A stretch of DNA of 64,000 bases from assembly GCA_030653035.1 (NCBI GenBank), contig JAUSAB010000057.1:1-64000 (forward strand), in the 5' to 3' direction. The DNA is from Desulfocapsaceae bacterium. GTDB lineage: Bacteria > Desulfobacterota > Desulfobulbia > Desulfobulbales > Desulfocapsaceae. Below are positions 50,046-57,842 of this stretch, one piece after another. Position 1 is the first letter of the stretch. Each line of letters begins with the position of its first letter. The notes under the pieces are model-generated. The model saw only the letters and a list, made by a program, of their open reading frames with translations. It did no database searches and had not been told where the DNA came from. A program made the translations under genes and the position numbers.

Positions 50046-50317
50046 CAAGTGAGCAGGTAACACCAAAACTCATCAATCTCGATATGCGCGGTCAGGTTTG
50101 TCCCGCCTGCCTGCTTGTGGCAATGGACGCGTTGAACAGACACAGAGATGCCCTCAATAACGGTCTGGAAACGCTGTGCATTAAAACCGATAACCGTGAA
50201 GCAACCACCACTATTCCCACCACGGCCAGGAGTATGGGCTACCCTGCGACTGTCACCAGAATAGATTCTTTTTACCAGATCTCTATTGGCCGTTTTATCA
50301 CGGAAAGCAGGGAATAA
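50042..50317 (+). CDS. TusA-like sulfur carrier
   Basis: The 91-residue protein has the TusA fold with the active Cys in RGQVCPACLLVAMDAL; the usual CPxP turn reads CPAC, so two cysteines lie two apart. It could accept sulfane sulfur from the transporter encoded just upstream (ATGA overlap) and pass it on in the cytoplasm. The kinase gene downstream starts as TAATG overlapping its stop. The second Cys is a variation worth checking against TsuB proteins. Confidence 0.9.
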   Translation: MTSEQVTPKLINLDMRGQVCPACLLVAMDALNRHRDALNNGLETLCIKTDNREATTTIPTTARSMGYPATVTRIDSFYQISIGRFITESRE

Positions 50318-52560
50318 TGAATATTGAAAGAATTCTTCAATCAGCAAAACACATAAAGGAAAATCCCTCCTCTCCTTTGCTTCATCTTAGTTCTGACGAT
50401 GAATTGGCACCTGTCGCTGATTTTATAAATGAATTGCTGGAAGAAAACAGAATTCTTCGCCAAAGCAATGAAACAGCGTTCTACTATATTCGGCAGAAAA
50501 TTGATCAACTCCTTCTTGTCATCGGAACAATTCCACTGCGTCCGGAAGAACTCTACAATGCAACTCTTATTCGTCTTGACCCGATCGGTATAATAGCAGA
50601 ATCGTTCTCCCAGATTCTCGTTCATCAGCGCCAGACAAATGACCAGCTGGAAATGGCCATGGATGAGATACGAGCAATTTTTGAGTCAGTTGGTGGCGGA
50701 CTTCTTGTCCTCGATACCAACAAGAAAATTATTTCTCATAATGACGCACTCAAACAGATGTTCGACATCAAAGAAGAGCAAATAGATGGATTTTCATGTT
50801 CGGATATCATCTGTAAAGGCAGTTATTACGGACCATGTCCTTTTGATGAACTGCTTCAAACAGGGCAGACGGTTTCGATGCTTGCCGGTTTTAAGCTGAA
50901 ATCAACTCACTACAATATCATTGCAACGCCGGTTAAAGACAAAAATAACAAAATTGTCCGTATTGTCTTACTTTATACTGATATAACCGAACTGATTAAG
51001 GCCAAAGAAGCTGTTGCCAATCAAAAAGAACGCCTTTCACTAACCCTGAGCAGTATCGCCGAGGGAGTTGTGGCAACGGACACGCAAGGAAGTATCACCC
51101 TGATGAACGAAGTCGCAGAGGAACTGACGGGCTGGTCCAGGGATGAGGCCATGGGTAAATCCGCCTGTCAGGTCCTCAATATACAAAATAAAGGCGAGAA
51201 GGATTCATGTGCGAATATTTTTGAAGAGCTCAAGAGAGGTAACTCCAGGTTCAAACGAATAAGCCAGACGACCCTCACTTCAAAGGACGACAGAGAAAGG
51301 TTGATCACCCTCAGCGCCGCCCCTATAAGAATGGAGGACCAAACCGACCCAACCGGATCCATTATCGTTTTTCGGGATATTACCCAGGAAAAAAAGATGG
51401 AAACAGAACTTGTCCGCGCCAAAAAAATAGAATCCCTCGGCCTTGTGGCCGGTGGAATCGCCCACGACTTTAACAACCTGCTGACCGCAATCCTTGGGAA
51501 TGTCTCCCTGGCAAAAATTCTGGTTAATGACAATGATAAAATTGCCACACTTCTTGATGCGACTGAAAAAGTCACTTACCGAGCAAAAAAACTGACCAGC
51601 CAACTCCTGACTTTTGCCAAAGGCGGAACCCCTGTCACTACTCTTACTTCGACCCGAGAACTTATAGAAGAATCAGCTCAATTTTCCTCCAGCGGCTCAA
51701 AATTAAAATGCCACTTTTATATCGCCGATGACTTATGGCCTATCAAGGTTGACGAGGGACAGATTAGCCAGGTTATCCAGAATCTTGTTATTAATGCCGA
51801 TCAGGCCATGAAACATGGTGGTTTCGTTAACATCGGGGCCGAAAATATTATTTTTGACAAGAATAATGAAAACGCACTGAGAGCCGGAAAATATATCAAG
51901 ATAACTGTCAAAGATAGTGGTGAGGGAATTGAGAGCCAATATCTTGAAAAAATTTTTGATCCCTACTTCACGACAAAAAAAGAAGGCCATGGCCTTGGCT
52001 TGTCAATCTGCTACTCGATCATCATAAAACATAATGGTCATATCACCGTAGAATCACAGCAAGGAATTGGGACAACTTTTACTCTCTATCTGCCCGCAGC
52101 AGATCAACAACTGCCCGAGCTTCCAGATCAGGACTTCCATCCTGAAAATAAAGAAAAAACAAAGCCAAAACATAATAACTTGCTTGTCATGGAAGATGAA
52201 GAAATGATCAGGGACATTTCTTCACAGATGCTCGATTTTCTTGGTTACCGCGTTGAACTGGCAAGCGATGGGCAGGAGACGTTAGAAAAGTACAAGCAGG
52301 CTGTTGAGAGAGGAGAGCCATTTGATGCTGTGATTATTGACTTAACCATCCCGGGGGGGATGGGCGGCAAAGAGACAATGGAACATCTGCTTCGCTTGTA
52401 TCCTGAGATTAAAGCTATTGTCTCCAGTGGATACGCCAATGATCCAATAATGGCTGATTTTAGAAATTACGGATTTAAAGGAATGATGCCCAAGCCTTTC
52501 AATATGGAGGACCTCAGCAACACTCTGAAAACCGTATTAAACGTTAGCGACGTCACATAA
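50317..52560 (+). CDS. Soluble hybrid sensor kinase with Cys-bearing PAS domain
   Basis: The 747-residue protein has no membrane helix. An N-terminal helical region (1-105) is followed by a PAS domain (about 110-225) with a cysteine cluster in CSDIICKGSYYGPCPF. A second PAS (about 235-360) follows, then HisKA with the acceptor His in LVAGGIAHDFNNLLTAILGN, and an ATPase domain (GHGLGLSICYSII). A C-terminal receiver has LVMEDEEMIRD and acceptor Asp in VIIDLTIPGGMGG. It is coupled to tusA by TAATG, so it probably senses redox or sulfur state of the same pathway. No output regulator is adjacent. Confidence 0.9.
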   Translation: MNIERILQSAKHIKENPSSPLLHLSSDDELAPVADFINELLEENRILRQSNETAFYYIRQKIDQLLLVIGTIPLRPEELYNATLIRLDPIGIIAESFSQILVHQRQTNDQLEMAMDEIRAIFESVGGGLLVLDTNKKIISHNDALKQMFDIKEEQIDGFSCSDIICKGSYYGPCPFDELLQTGQTVSMLAGFKLKSTHYNIIATPVKDKNNKIVRIVLLYTDITELIKAKEAVANQKERLSLTLSSIAEGVVATDTQGSITLMNEVAEELTGWSRDEAMGKSACQVLNIQNKGEKDSCANIFEELKRGNSRFKRISQTTLTSKDDRERLITLSAAPIRMEDQTDPTGSIIVFRDITQEKKMETELVRAKKIESLGLVAGGIAHDFNNLLTAILGNVSLAKILVNDNDKIATLLDATEKVTYRAKKLTSQLLTFAKGGTPVTTLTSTRELIEESAQFSSSGSKLKCHFYIADDLWPIKVDEGQISQVIQNLVINADQAMKHGGFVNIGAENIIFDKNNENALRAGKYIKITVKDSGEGIESQYLEKIFDPYFTTKKEGHGLGLSICYSIIIKHNGHITVESQQGIGTTFTLYLPAADQQLPELPDQDFHPENKEKTKPKHNNLLVMEDEEMIRDISSQMLDFLGYRVELASDGQETLEKYKQAVERGEPFDAVIIDLTIPGGMGGKETMEHLLRLYPEIKAIVSSGYANDPIMADFRNYGFKGMMPKPFNMEDLSNTLKTVLNVSDVT

Positions 52561-52578
52561 ACAAAGGGAGGAAATTCG

Positions 52579-52767
52579 ATGAAGATGCAGGAGATCAAGA
52601 AAATGGCAACGGCAATGGGGATTACGCCAGGCAAGATGAAAAAAACAGATCTTATCAGGGCCATTCAGTCAGCAGAAGGAAACTCACCCTGTTTCCAGAC
52701 AGAGGCATATGACACTTGCGGCCAGAAAGACTGCTGCTGGCACGACGACTGTATGAGCCCTCGCTGA
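52579..52767 (+). CDS. Small SAP-like, Cys-rich protein
   Basis: The 62-residue protein has a SAP/Rho-N-like helix pair (EIKKMATAMGITPGKMKKTDLIRAIQ) and a cysteine-rich tail (CFQTEAYDTCGQKDCCWHDDC). Proteins of this shape occur in Desulfobacterota and Geobacter relatives, often near stress genes; the Cys set could bind zinc. A strong AGGGAGGA site precedes the ATG, 18 bp after the kinase stop, so it may be the last gene of the sulfur operon. The role is unknown. Confidence 0.8.
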   Translation: MKMQEIKKMATAMGITPGKMKKTDLIRAIQSAEGNSPCFQTEAYDTCGQKDCCWHDDCMSPR

Positions 52768-52986
52768 TCCAGAGAGGTGCAGTTTCTGGCGACAAAGAAC
52801 GGACAGACCTTGCAAGAATTAACCTGACATTTTAGACAAAAAAAAGAGAATTCAGAGAGAATAAAAAAAGTTCGGCGGAACAGGTTTCAAACATTATTGA
52901 AGATAAGCCATTGACTGTGGCTCGGCAGGGCAACTGTCTCTTGGCTGTTCGTCTTTCTTATTCACCTTTATCAGGAGGAATGTGTC

Positions 52987-53442
52987 ATGTTTGATTTATC
53001 ACCCTTTAAGCGTCGTAGTGAAGTGCCAAGTGTTTTCTCAGAGATGGACGATCTGCTCCAAAAAATGTGGGTCGATTTCCCCTTCCACAATCTGGAAGAA
53101 GACACCAACCTGAGCTGGAGCCCCCGTCTCGATGTCAGTGAAACCGACAAGGCCTTGGAGATTGTTGCCGATCTACCCGGGATGGACAAAAAAGACATTA
53201 ATGTCTCTCTCGATGGTGACCTGCTGACCATCAAAGGTGAGAAAAAAGAGGTGAAAGAGAAGAAAGACAAACATTTTCACACTATTGAGCGCCGGAGTGG
53301 CTCCTTTTACCGCGCTCTGAGATTACCGGTCGCCGTAGAGAGTGATAAAATTGATGCAAACTTTAAAGATGGGGTACTGACCCTGACCCTCCCAAAATCG
53401 AAAGAGGCGGCAAAGAAGGTTGCCCAGATTGAAGTAAAATAA
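52987..53442 (+). CDS. Small heat-shock protein, Hsp20 family
   Basis: The 151-residue chaperone has the alpha-crystallin domain (about 45-140) with RLDVSETDKALEIVADLPGM, IKGEKKEVKEKKDKHFH and the ERRSGSFYRALRLP motif. It ends with the typical KSKEAAKKVAQIEVK tail. It binds unfolding proteins in the cytoplasm. An AGGAGGAA site precedes the ATG. The 219-bp gap upstream shows no CIRCE or clear sigma-32 box that I can identify. Confidence 0.94.
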   Translation: MFDLSPFKRRSEVPSVFSEMDDLLQKMWVDFPFHNLEEDTNLSWSPRLDVSETDKALEIVADLPGMDKKDINVSLDGDLLTIKGEKKEVKEKKDKHFHTIERRSGSFYRALRLPVAVESDKIDANFKDGVLTLTLPKSKEAAKKVAQIEVK

Positions 53443-53484
53443 AAGCAAACATAAAAGGCTCAAAAGGTCATCTTTTCACTCAAT

Positions 53485-53523
53485 GGCGAAGTGATCCCCT
53501 TATTTTATTGGGATCACTTCGCC
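53485..53523. terminator. Bidirectional hairpin between hsp20 and the Zn-ribbon gene
   Basis: GGCGAAGTGATCCC (53485-53498) pairs perfectly with GGGATCACTTCGCC (53510-53523), an AT-rich 11-base loop between. It lies between two genes that end facing each other. No strong U-run follows on either strand, so efficiency is uncertain. Confidence 0.6.
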
Positions 53524-53545
53524 TGTTTGCGCATTTCCTGAGATC

Positions 53546-53764
53546 TCAGGTCATATGGATGCGCTCGCAGTCAGGGCAAATCCAGGTCGGGCCGTTACTC
53601 ATCCCCCACAGATTCTCCTGAAAGCAGGTCTCACAGATCATAAATCCGCAGGTACAGCTCAAGCAATAGGGCTTCTTTTCTTTGCAGCAATGACACTGGT
53701 ATTCGCCAATCTTTTTTCTTCGGTAGCCTGTCAATTCAGGTTTTTTTTCATTCATCTCACTCAT
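53546..53764 (-). CDS. Small zinc-ribbon-like protein
   Basis: The 72-residue protein carries several CxxC pairs (CHCC, CLSCTC, CETC and CPDC), which suggest two zinc-binding knuckles. It could bind RNA, DNA or partner proteins, but no closer family is evident. Its start overlaps the cutA stop by ATGA, so the two are cotranslated. An internal ATG three codons in is an alternative start. Confidence 0.7.
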   Translation of the reverse strand: MSEMNEKKPELTGYRRKKIGEYQCHCCKEKKPYCLSCTCGFMICETCFQENLWGMSNGPTWICPDCERIHMT

Positions 53765-54081
53765 CTCCGCAGCTCATTTTCCAGCCATTGCCGGTAGTCT
53801 TCGCTCAAATGGGTAATGACCGTGGCAATAATCTCCGGCGTTTCGTAGGGGTGCAACTCCCGGATAAACTGCTCCAGCTCATCATACAGCGATTCGTCGC
53901 TCTTCATTACCAGGAGATATTCTTCAGAAGAGACAACCTTCCCCTGCCACCAGTACGAGCTGCTGACAGGACCTGAGATCTGGGCACAGGCGACAAGCCG
54001 TTTTTCAAGGAGTGCAGCCGCCATTTTTTCAGCATCAACGCGACCCTCAAAGGCCGTGGTAATCACCAGTGGAACAGACAT
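53761..54081 (-). CDS. cutA: CutA-like divalent cation tolerance protein
   Basis: CutA is a small PII-like trimeric protein linked to copper or divalent-cation tolerance. The 106-residue sequence has TAFEGRVDAEKMAAALLEKRLVACAQI, SSYWWQGKV and ELHPYETPEIIA. The ATG at 54081 is preferred; a TTG one codon before it is possible. It overlaps the zinc-ribbon gene and is divergent from coaX. Confidence 0.94.
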   Translation of the reverse strand: MSVPLVITTAFEGRVDAEKMAAALLEKRLVACAQISGPVSSSYWWQGKVVSSEEYLLVMKSDESLYDELEQFIRELHPYETPEIIATVITHLSEDYRQWLENELRR

Positions 54082-54217
54082 CAAACAAGCCCCCTTTGCA
54101 TTTTTTAGTCTTTATCCTGCTTGATTGCTTTCTTTTTTCGCAAGAGTAGAATACCTTAATCGCGTTCAGATTACAAAGAAAGTACCAGGGAAACTCATCA
54201 CCAAAAAAAGGAACAAG

Positions 54218-55015
54218 ATGCTTCTGGCAATTGATATTGGCAACTCGCACACCGTCGTCGGCCTCTTCAAGGATGACCTGCTGATCGGCCAGTGGCGGTT
54301 CAAATCAGAGAGGGACCGAACCGACGATGAACTGGCCATCCGTTATCATGCCCTCTTCTCCATGATCGGCTTTGACACCAAAGAACTGGACGGTATCATC
54401 CTCGCAAGCGTGGTCCCTACCTTGCAAACCGCCTGGATCTCCTATTGCCGAAAATATCTGTCAGCCAACCTGGAGTGCCCGCTCATGGTGGTATCGGCGG
54501 AAAGCGTCAAGGAGATCATCCGGATCAAAACAGACTATCCGGCAGAGGTTGGCGCCGATCGCCTGGTCAATGCCATTGCCGCCTGGAATACCTATCGATG
54601 CAATCTGGTCATTATTGATTTCGGCACGGCAATCACCTTCGACTGCGTCTCGGCCGGCTGTGAATATCTGGGCGGTGCCATACTCCCGGGGATCGCCATC
54701 TCCCTTGATGCCCTTTCGTCCCGGACTGCGAAATTACCGCGCATTGACATCAACGACGGGCCGGAAAAGGTCATCGGCACCAATACCGTCCAGGCGATGA
54801 AAAGCGGGATCCTGCATGGCTATGGCGCCCTCGTCGATGGCATGAGCCACAAGATCCGCCTGGAGATGGGATGCTCCGAAAATGATTTTAAGGTCATTGC
54901 CACCGGCGGCATGGCCCACCTCATCGCCCCTTATGCCCAATCCATTGAGGAGGTTGATCCCATGCTCACCTTGCAGGGACTCCGCTTTCTCCACTCCCAG
55001 GCAACAGACAGATAA
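54218..55015 (+). CDS. coaX: Type III pantothenate kinase
   Basis: CoaX phosphorylates pantothenate in the first step of coenzyme A synthesis. The 265-residue protein has the N-terminal DIGNSHTVVGLF phosphate-binding motif, VGADRLVNAIAAW near residue 105, IDFGTAITFDCV and the GGMAHL segment. The ATG at 54218 follows AAAGGAACAAG; a longer in-frame start at 54125 adds 31 low-complexity residues. The stop overlaps the ldcA start as TAATG. Confidence 0.95.
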   Translation: MLLAIDIGNSHTVVGLFKDDLLIGQWRFKSERDRTDDELAIRYHALFSMIGFDTKELDGIILASVVPTLQTAWISYCRKYLSANLECPLMVVSAESVKEIIRIKTDYPAEVGADRLVNAIAAWNTYRCNLVIIDFGTAITFDCVSAGCEYLGGAILPGIAISLDALSSRTAKLPRIDINDGPEKVIGTNTVQAMKSGILHGYGALVDGMSHKIRLEMGCSENDFKVIATGGMAHLIAPYAQSIEEVDPMLTLQGLRFLHSQATDR

Positions 55016-55935
55016 TGGAACAGCACGTCCCTGCCCCACTTAAAGCTGGGGCCGTCATCGGCATTATCGCCCCTGCCGGTCAGATCCGTGACCAGCAGGG
55101 CTTTGATACCGGCATCAGGCTGCTGGCCGAGATGGGCTTTGAGCCAAGATTTCCCCGTGAACTCTGGCCGGGGACCGGCTATCTGGCCGACACCGATACC
55201 AATAGGGCCGAGGAGTTCAACCGGATGTGGGCCGACCCTGAAATCGACGCCCTGCTGGCCCTGCGGGGCGGCTATGGCTGCCTGCGCATGGCGACGATGA
55301 TCGATCTTACGCCGGTGCGCAACCAGCCAAAATTCCTGATCGGTTTTTCCGATATCACGGTGTTACACAACTATCTCTGTCAACAGACCGGCCTTATTTC
55401 TCTGCATGGACCAACGCTTTCCACTCTGGCAACGAGCAACAGAGATTCTCTTGAGCGCTTTCATCAATGTCTGACCGGGAAGTGGCGCACCACCCTCCAG
55501 ATGAAAGGGGTTGAGATCTTAAGAGGTGCCGAAGAGGCCACCGGCCGGCTGATCGGCGGCAACCTGAGCACCTTGCTCACCTTGCTGGGCACCCCTTTTG
55601 AACCCGAGTTTGCCGGACGAATTCTTTTTCTGGAGGATGTGGGTGAGCCACTCTACCGCATTGATCGTATGCTCACCCAGTTGTGGCTGGCCGGAAAATT
55701 CCAAAAATTAACGGGCATTATCCTTGGCGATTTCTCCCTGGGCAACGACATGGAATCAACCGAGAAGATCCGCCATCACGAAACGATTTGGAACCGGGTG
55801 CTGCAACTCACCTCCGGCAGCCAGATCCCTGTCTGGGGATGCTTCCCCATTGGTCACGGGCCGGCTAACATGACCCTGCCCCATGGCGCGGAAACTGTCA
55901 TGGACAGCAGAAACGGCCGGCTCTTTTTTCTGTAA
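55015..55935 (+). CDS. ldcA: LD-carboxypeptidase (peptidase S66)
   Basis: LdcA removes the terminal D-alanine from recycled murein tetrapeptides in the cytoplasm. The 306-residue protein has the N-terminal VIGIIAPAGQI, a nucleophilic Ser in LIGFSDITVLHNY, GGNLSTLLTLLGTP, and the Glu/His pair in LFLEDVGEPLYRIDRM and FPIGHGPANMTLPHG. It overlaps coaX by one base, so the two are coupled, although their pathways are unrelated. Confidence 0.94.
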   Translation: MEQHVPAPLKAGAVIGIIAPAGQIRDQQGFDTGIRLLAEMGFEPRFPRELWPGTGYLADTDTNRAEEFNRMWADPEIDALLALRGGYGCLRMATMIDLTPVRNQPKFLIGFSDITVLHNYLCQQTGLISLHGPTLSTLATSNRDSLERFHQCLTGKWRTTLQMKGVEILRGAEEATGRLIGGNLSTLLTLLGTPFEPEFAGRILFLEDVGEPLYRIDRMLTQLWLAGKFQKLTGIILGDFSLGNDMESTEKIRHHETIWNRVLQLTSGSQIPVWGCFPIGHGPANMTLPHGAETVMDSRNGRLFFL

Positions 55936-56085
55936 TTGCAGAAAACAACTCATCGTCTGTTGCCGAGACATTATCAAGTTGAAATCAGGGCCTCCATTCA
56001 CCCCTCGATCAGGTTGAATGTTGGGCTGCGAACCGACAAAGCCTGTTCTCTTGCCAGATATTGAAAAAAAAGGTAAACATATTTC

Positions 56086-56114
56086 TTGACGCATCCTGCC
56101 TATGCATTTATTTT
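56086..56114 (+). promoter_or_regulatory. Possible promoter of pycA
   Basis: TTGACG (56086-56091) and TATTTT (56109-56114) are 17 bases apart, in the 345-bp gap after ldcA. A copy of the palindromic repeat lies just downstream in the transcribed leader. The first part of the gap (55936-56080) shows nothing else. Confidence 0.4.
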
Positions 56115-56132
56115 ATGATGTTGGTCGCCGTA

Positions 56133-56228
56133 TAAAAGTAACCGTAACATTGAAATACCGTCACTGGCATAAGGCCGTCGCAACGAAATAAGCAGGGAGA
56201 TAATGGTTATTTCATAACGGCTCATTGT
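56133..56228. repeat. Copy D of the palindromic repeat
   Basis: AACATTGAAATACCGTCACTGGCATAAGG, quoted here in two parts as AACATTGAAATACCGTC and ACTGGCATAAGG, then AACGAAATAA and TTATTTCATAACGGCTC, match copies at 28595 and 30345. It falls in the presumed leader of pycA. Confidence 0.7.
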
Positions 56229-56280
56229 CTGTTATCTGCCAGACGCCGAACCCCCGCAAACAAGAGAGAAAGGAGTTCCC

Positions 56281-57723
56281 TTGAAGAAGAAGATACTTGT
56301 AGCCAATCGTGGAGAGATTGCCATCCGCATCATGAGGGCTATCCAGGAATTAGATTATGAGGCTGTGGCAGTTTACGAAACCCCTGACAAAGATTCACGC
56401 CATATCCGTCTTGCCAGTGAAGCCGTTCTCCTTGGTGACGGACCTCGCTGCGATTATCTGAATATTGAGAAGATCATCAAGGCTGCCAAACATACCGGCG
56501 CCTGCGCCATTCATCCCGGCTACGGTTTTCTTGCCGAAAACCCTGATTTTGCCAAGGCATGCGAAGAGGCCGGGATCATCTTTATCGGTCCCACTTCCAA
56601 GGTTATCTCCGACCTGGGAAACAAGGTCATTGCCAGAAAGATCATGGCAGAAGCCGGAATCCCCATGGTTCCAGGCACCCCGAATCTTTCGCCTGGTGAA
56701 GATGGCGTCCAGGAGGCGTTGATATTTGCCAAAAAACACGGCTACCCCATCATGCTCAAGGCCACCTGCGGCGGCGGCGGCCGCGGCATCAGGCTTATCG
56801 AGTCAGACGAGCAGATGCGCAAAGAGATCCCGGTGGCCCGTTCCGAGGCCAAGGCCGCCTTTAATGATGATTCGGTCTATCTGGAAAAGGTGGTGATCAA
56901 CCCCAAACATGTTGAGGTCCAGATCATTGCCGACAAGGAAGGAACCACCATCCATCTGGGAACCCGTGACTGCTCCATCCAGCGCCGCAATCAGAAACTC
57001 ATCGAAATCGCCCCCTCCATGATTGGCGACAAGGAGCTTCTGGAGAAGATCTGTCAGACTGCGGTCAAGGCTGCCAAGGCCTCCAATTACACCAATGCCG
57101 GCACCGTTGAGTTCCTGATTGACAAGGACTTCAACTATTATTTCATGGAGATCAACACTCGGGTCCAGGTTGAACACACCGTCACCGAGATGATCACCGG
57201 CATTGATATTGTCCGCACCCAGATCAAGCTGGCAATGGGCAAGCCCCTCTCCTTCAGCCAGAATGATGTCCAGTTGCGTGGACACGCCATCGAAATGCGG
57301 CTCAATGCCGAAGATCCACAGGCGGATTTCATGCCGGAGGGCGGCAAGACCGTATCCGTCTATCGTTCCCCCGGCGGCTATGGTGTTCGTCTCGACGGTT
57401 TTGTCTATCAGGGCTATACCATTCCCCAGGTGTACGACTCCCTGCTGGTCAAGCTGACTGTCCATGGTTTCACCTGGAGCGAAACCGTAAGCCGCGTCCG
57501 CCGCTGTCTCCAGAATTTTGAGATTGCCGGTCCTAAAACCACGATCCCTTTTTATCTGAACATCGTCCAGGATCCTGATTTCATCAAGGGGGATTTCAAC
57601 ACCTCGTTTCTGGACACCCATCCTCAACTCTTTGAGTATAAGGAAACATCCAATGAGGCAGAGAAACTGTCCAAACTGATTGCCGAGATCCATCATCGCG
57701 GCACTAATCCGTACGCCCTGTAA
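56281..57723 (+). CDS. pycA: Pyruvate carboxylase subunit A (biotin carboxylase)
   Basis: The 480-residue biotin carboxylase uses ATP and bicarbonate to carboxylate biotin. It starts with TTG after an AAAGGAG site. Motifs are KKILVANRGEIAIRIMRA, HPGYGFLAENPDFA, KATCGGGGRGIRL, EKVVINPKHVEVQII, the ATP-grasp HLGTRDCSIQRRNQKLIEI and EINTRVQVEHTVTEM. The split PycA/PycB arrangement is common in anaerobes and archaea. Acetyl-CoA carboxylase AccC is the alternative, but the neighbour carries a carboxyltransferase for pyruvate-type substrates, which favours PycA. Confidence 0.9.
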   Translation: MKKKILVANRGEIAIRIMRAIQELDYEAVAVYETPDKDSRHIRLASEAVLLGDGPRCDYLNIEKIIKAAKHTGACAIHPGYGFLAENPDFAKACEEAGIIFIGPTSKVISDLGNKVIARKIMAEAGIPMVPGTPNLSPGEDGVQEALIFAKKHGYPIMLKATCGGGGRGIRLIESDEQMRKEIPVARSEAKAAFNDDSVYLEKVVINPKHVEVQIIADKEGTTIHLGTRDCSIQRRNQKLIEIAPSMIGDKELLEKICQTAVKAAKASNYTNAGTVEFLIDKDFNYYFMEINTRVQVEHTVTEMITGIDIVRTQIKLAMGKPLSFSQNDVQLRGHAIEMRLNAEDPQADFMPEGGKTVSVYRSPGGYGVRLDGFVYQGYTIPQVYDSLLVKLTVHGFTWSETVSRVRRCLQNFEIAGPKTTIPFYLNIVQDPDFIKGDFNTSFLDTHPQLFEYKETSNEAEKLSKLIAEIHHRGTNPYAL

Positions 57724-57842
57724 GGATACAGAACTCTGCGAGTTTAATAACACTTTATAACTATACTCAGATATACTTTGTGTTTTCCATGGTTCGTTCT
57801 ATCGGAAAAAACAAGGAGATACTGACTCCACGAGGATAAATT

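Noticed and set aside
52768-52986. CIRCE or sigma-32 promoter for hsp20
   Set aside because: No matching inverted repeat or CCCCAT box was found in the gap.
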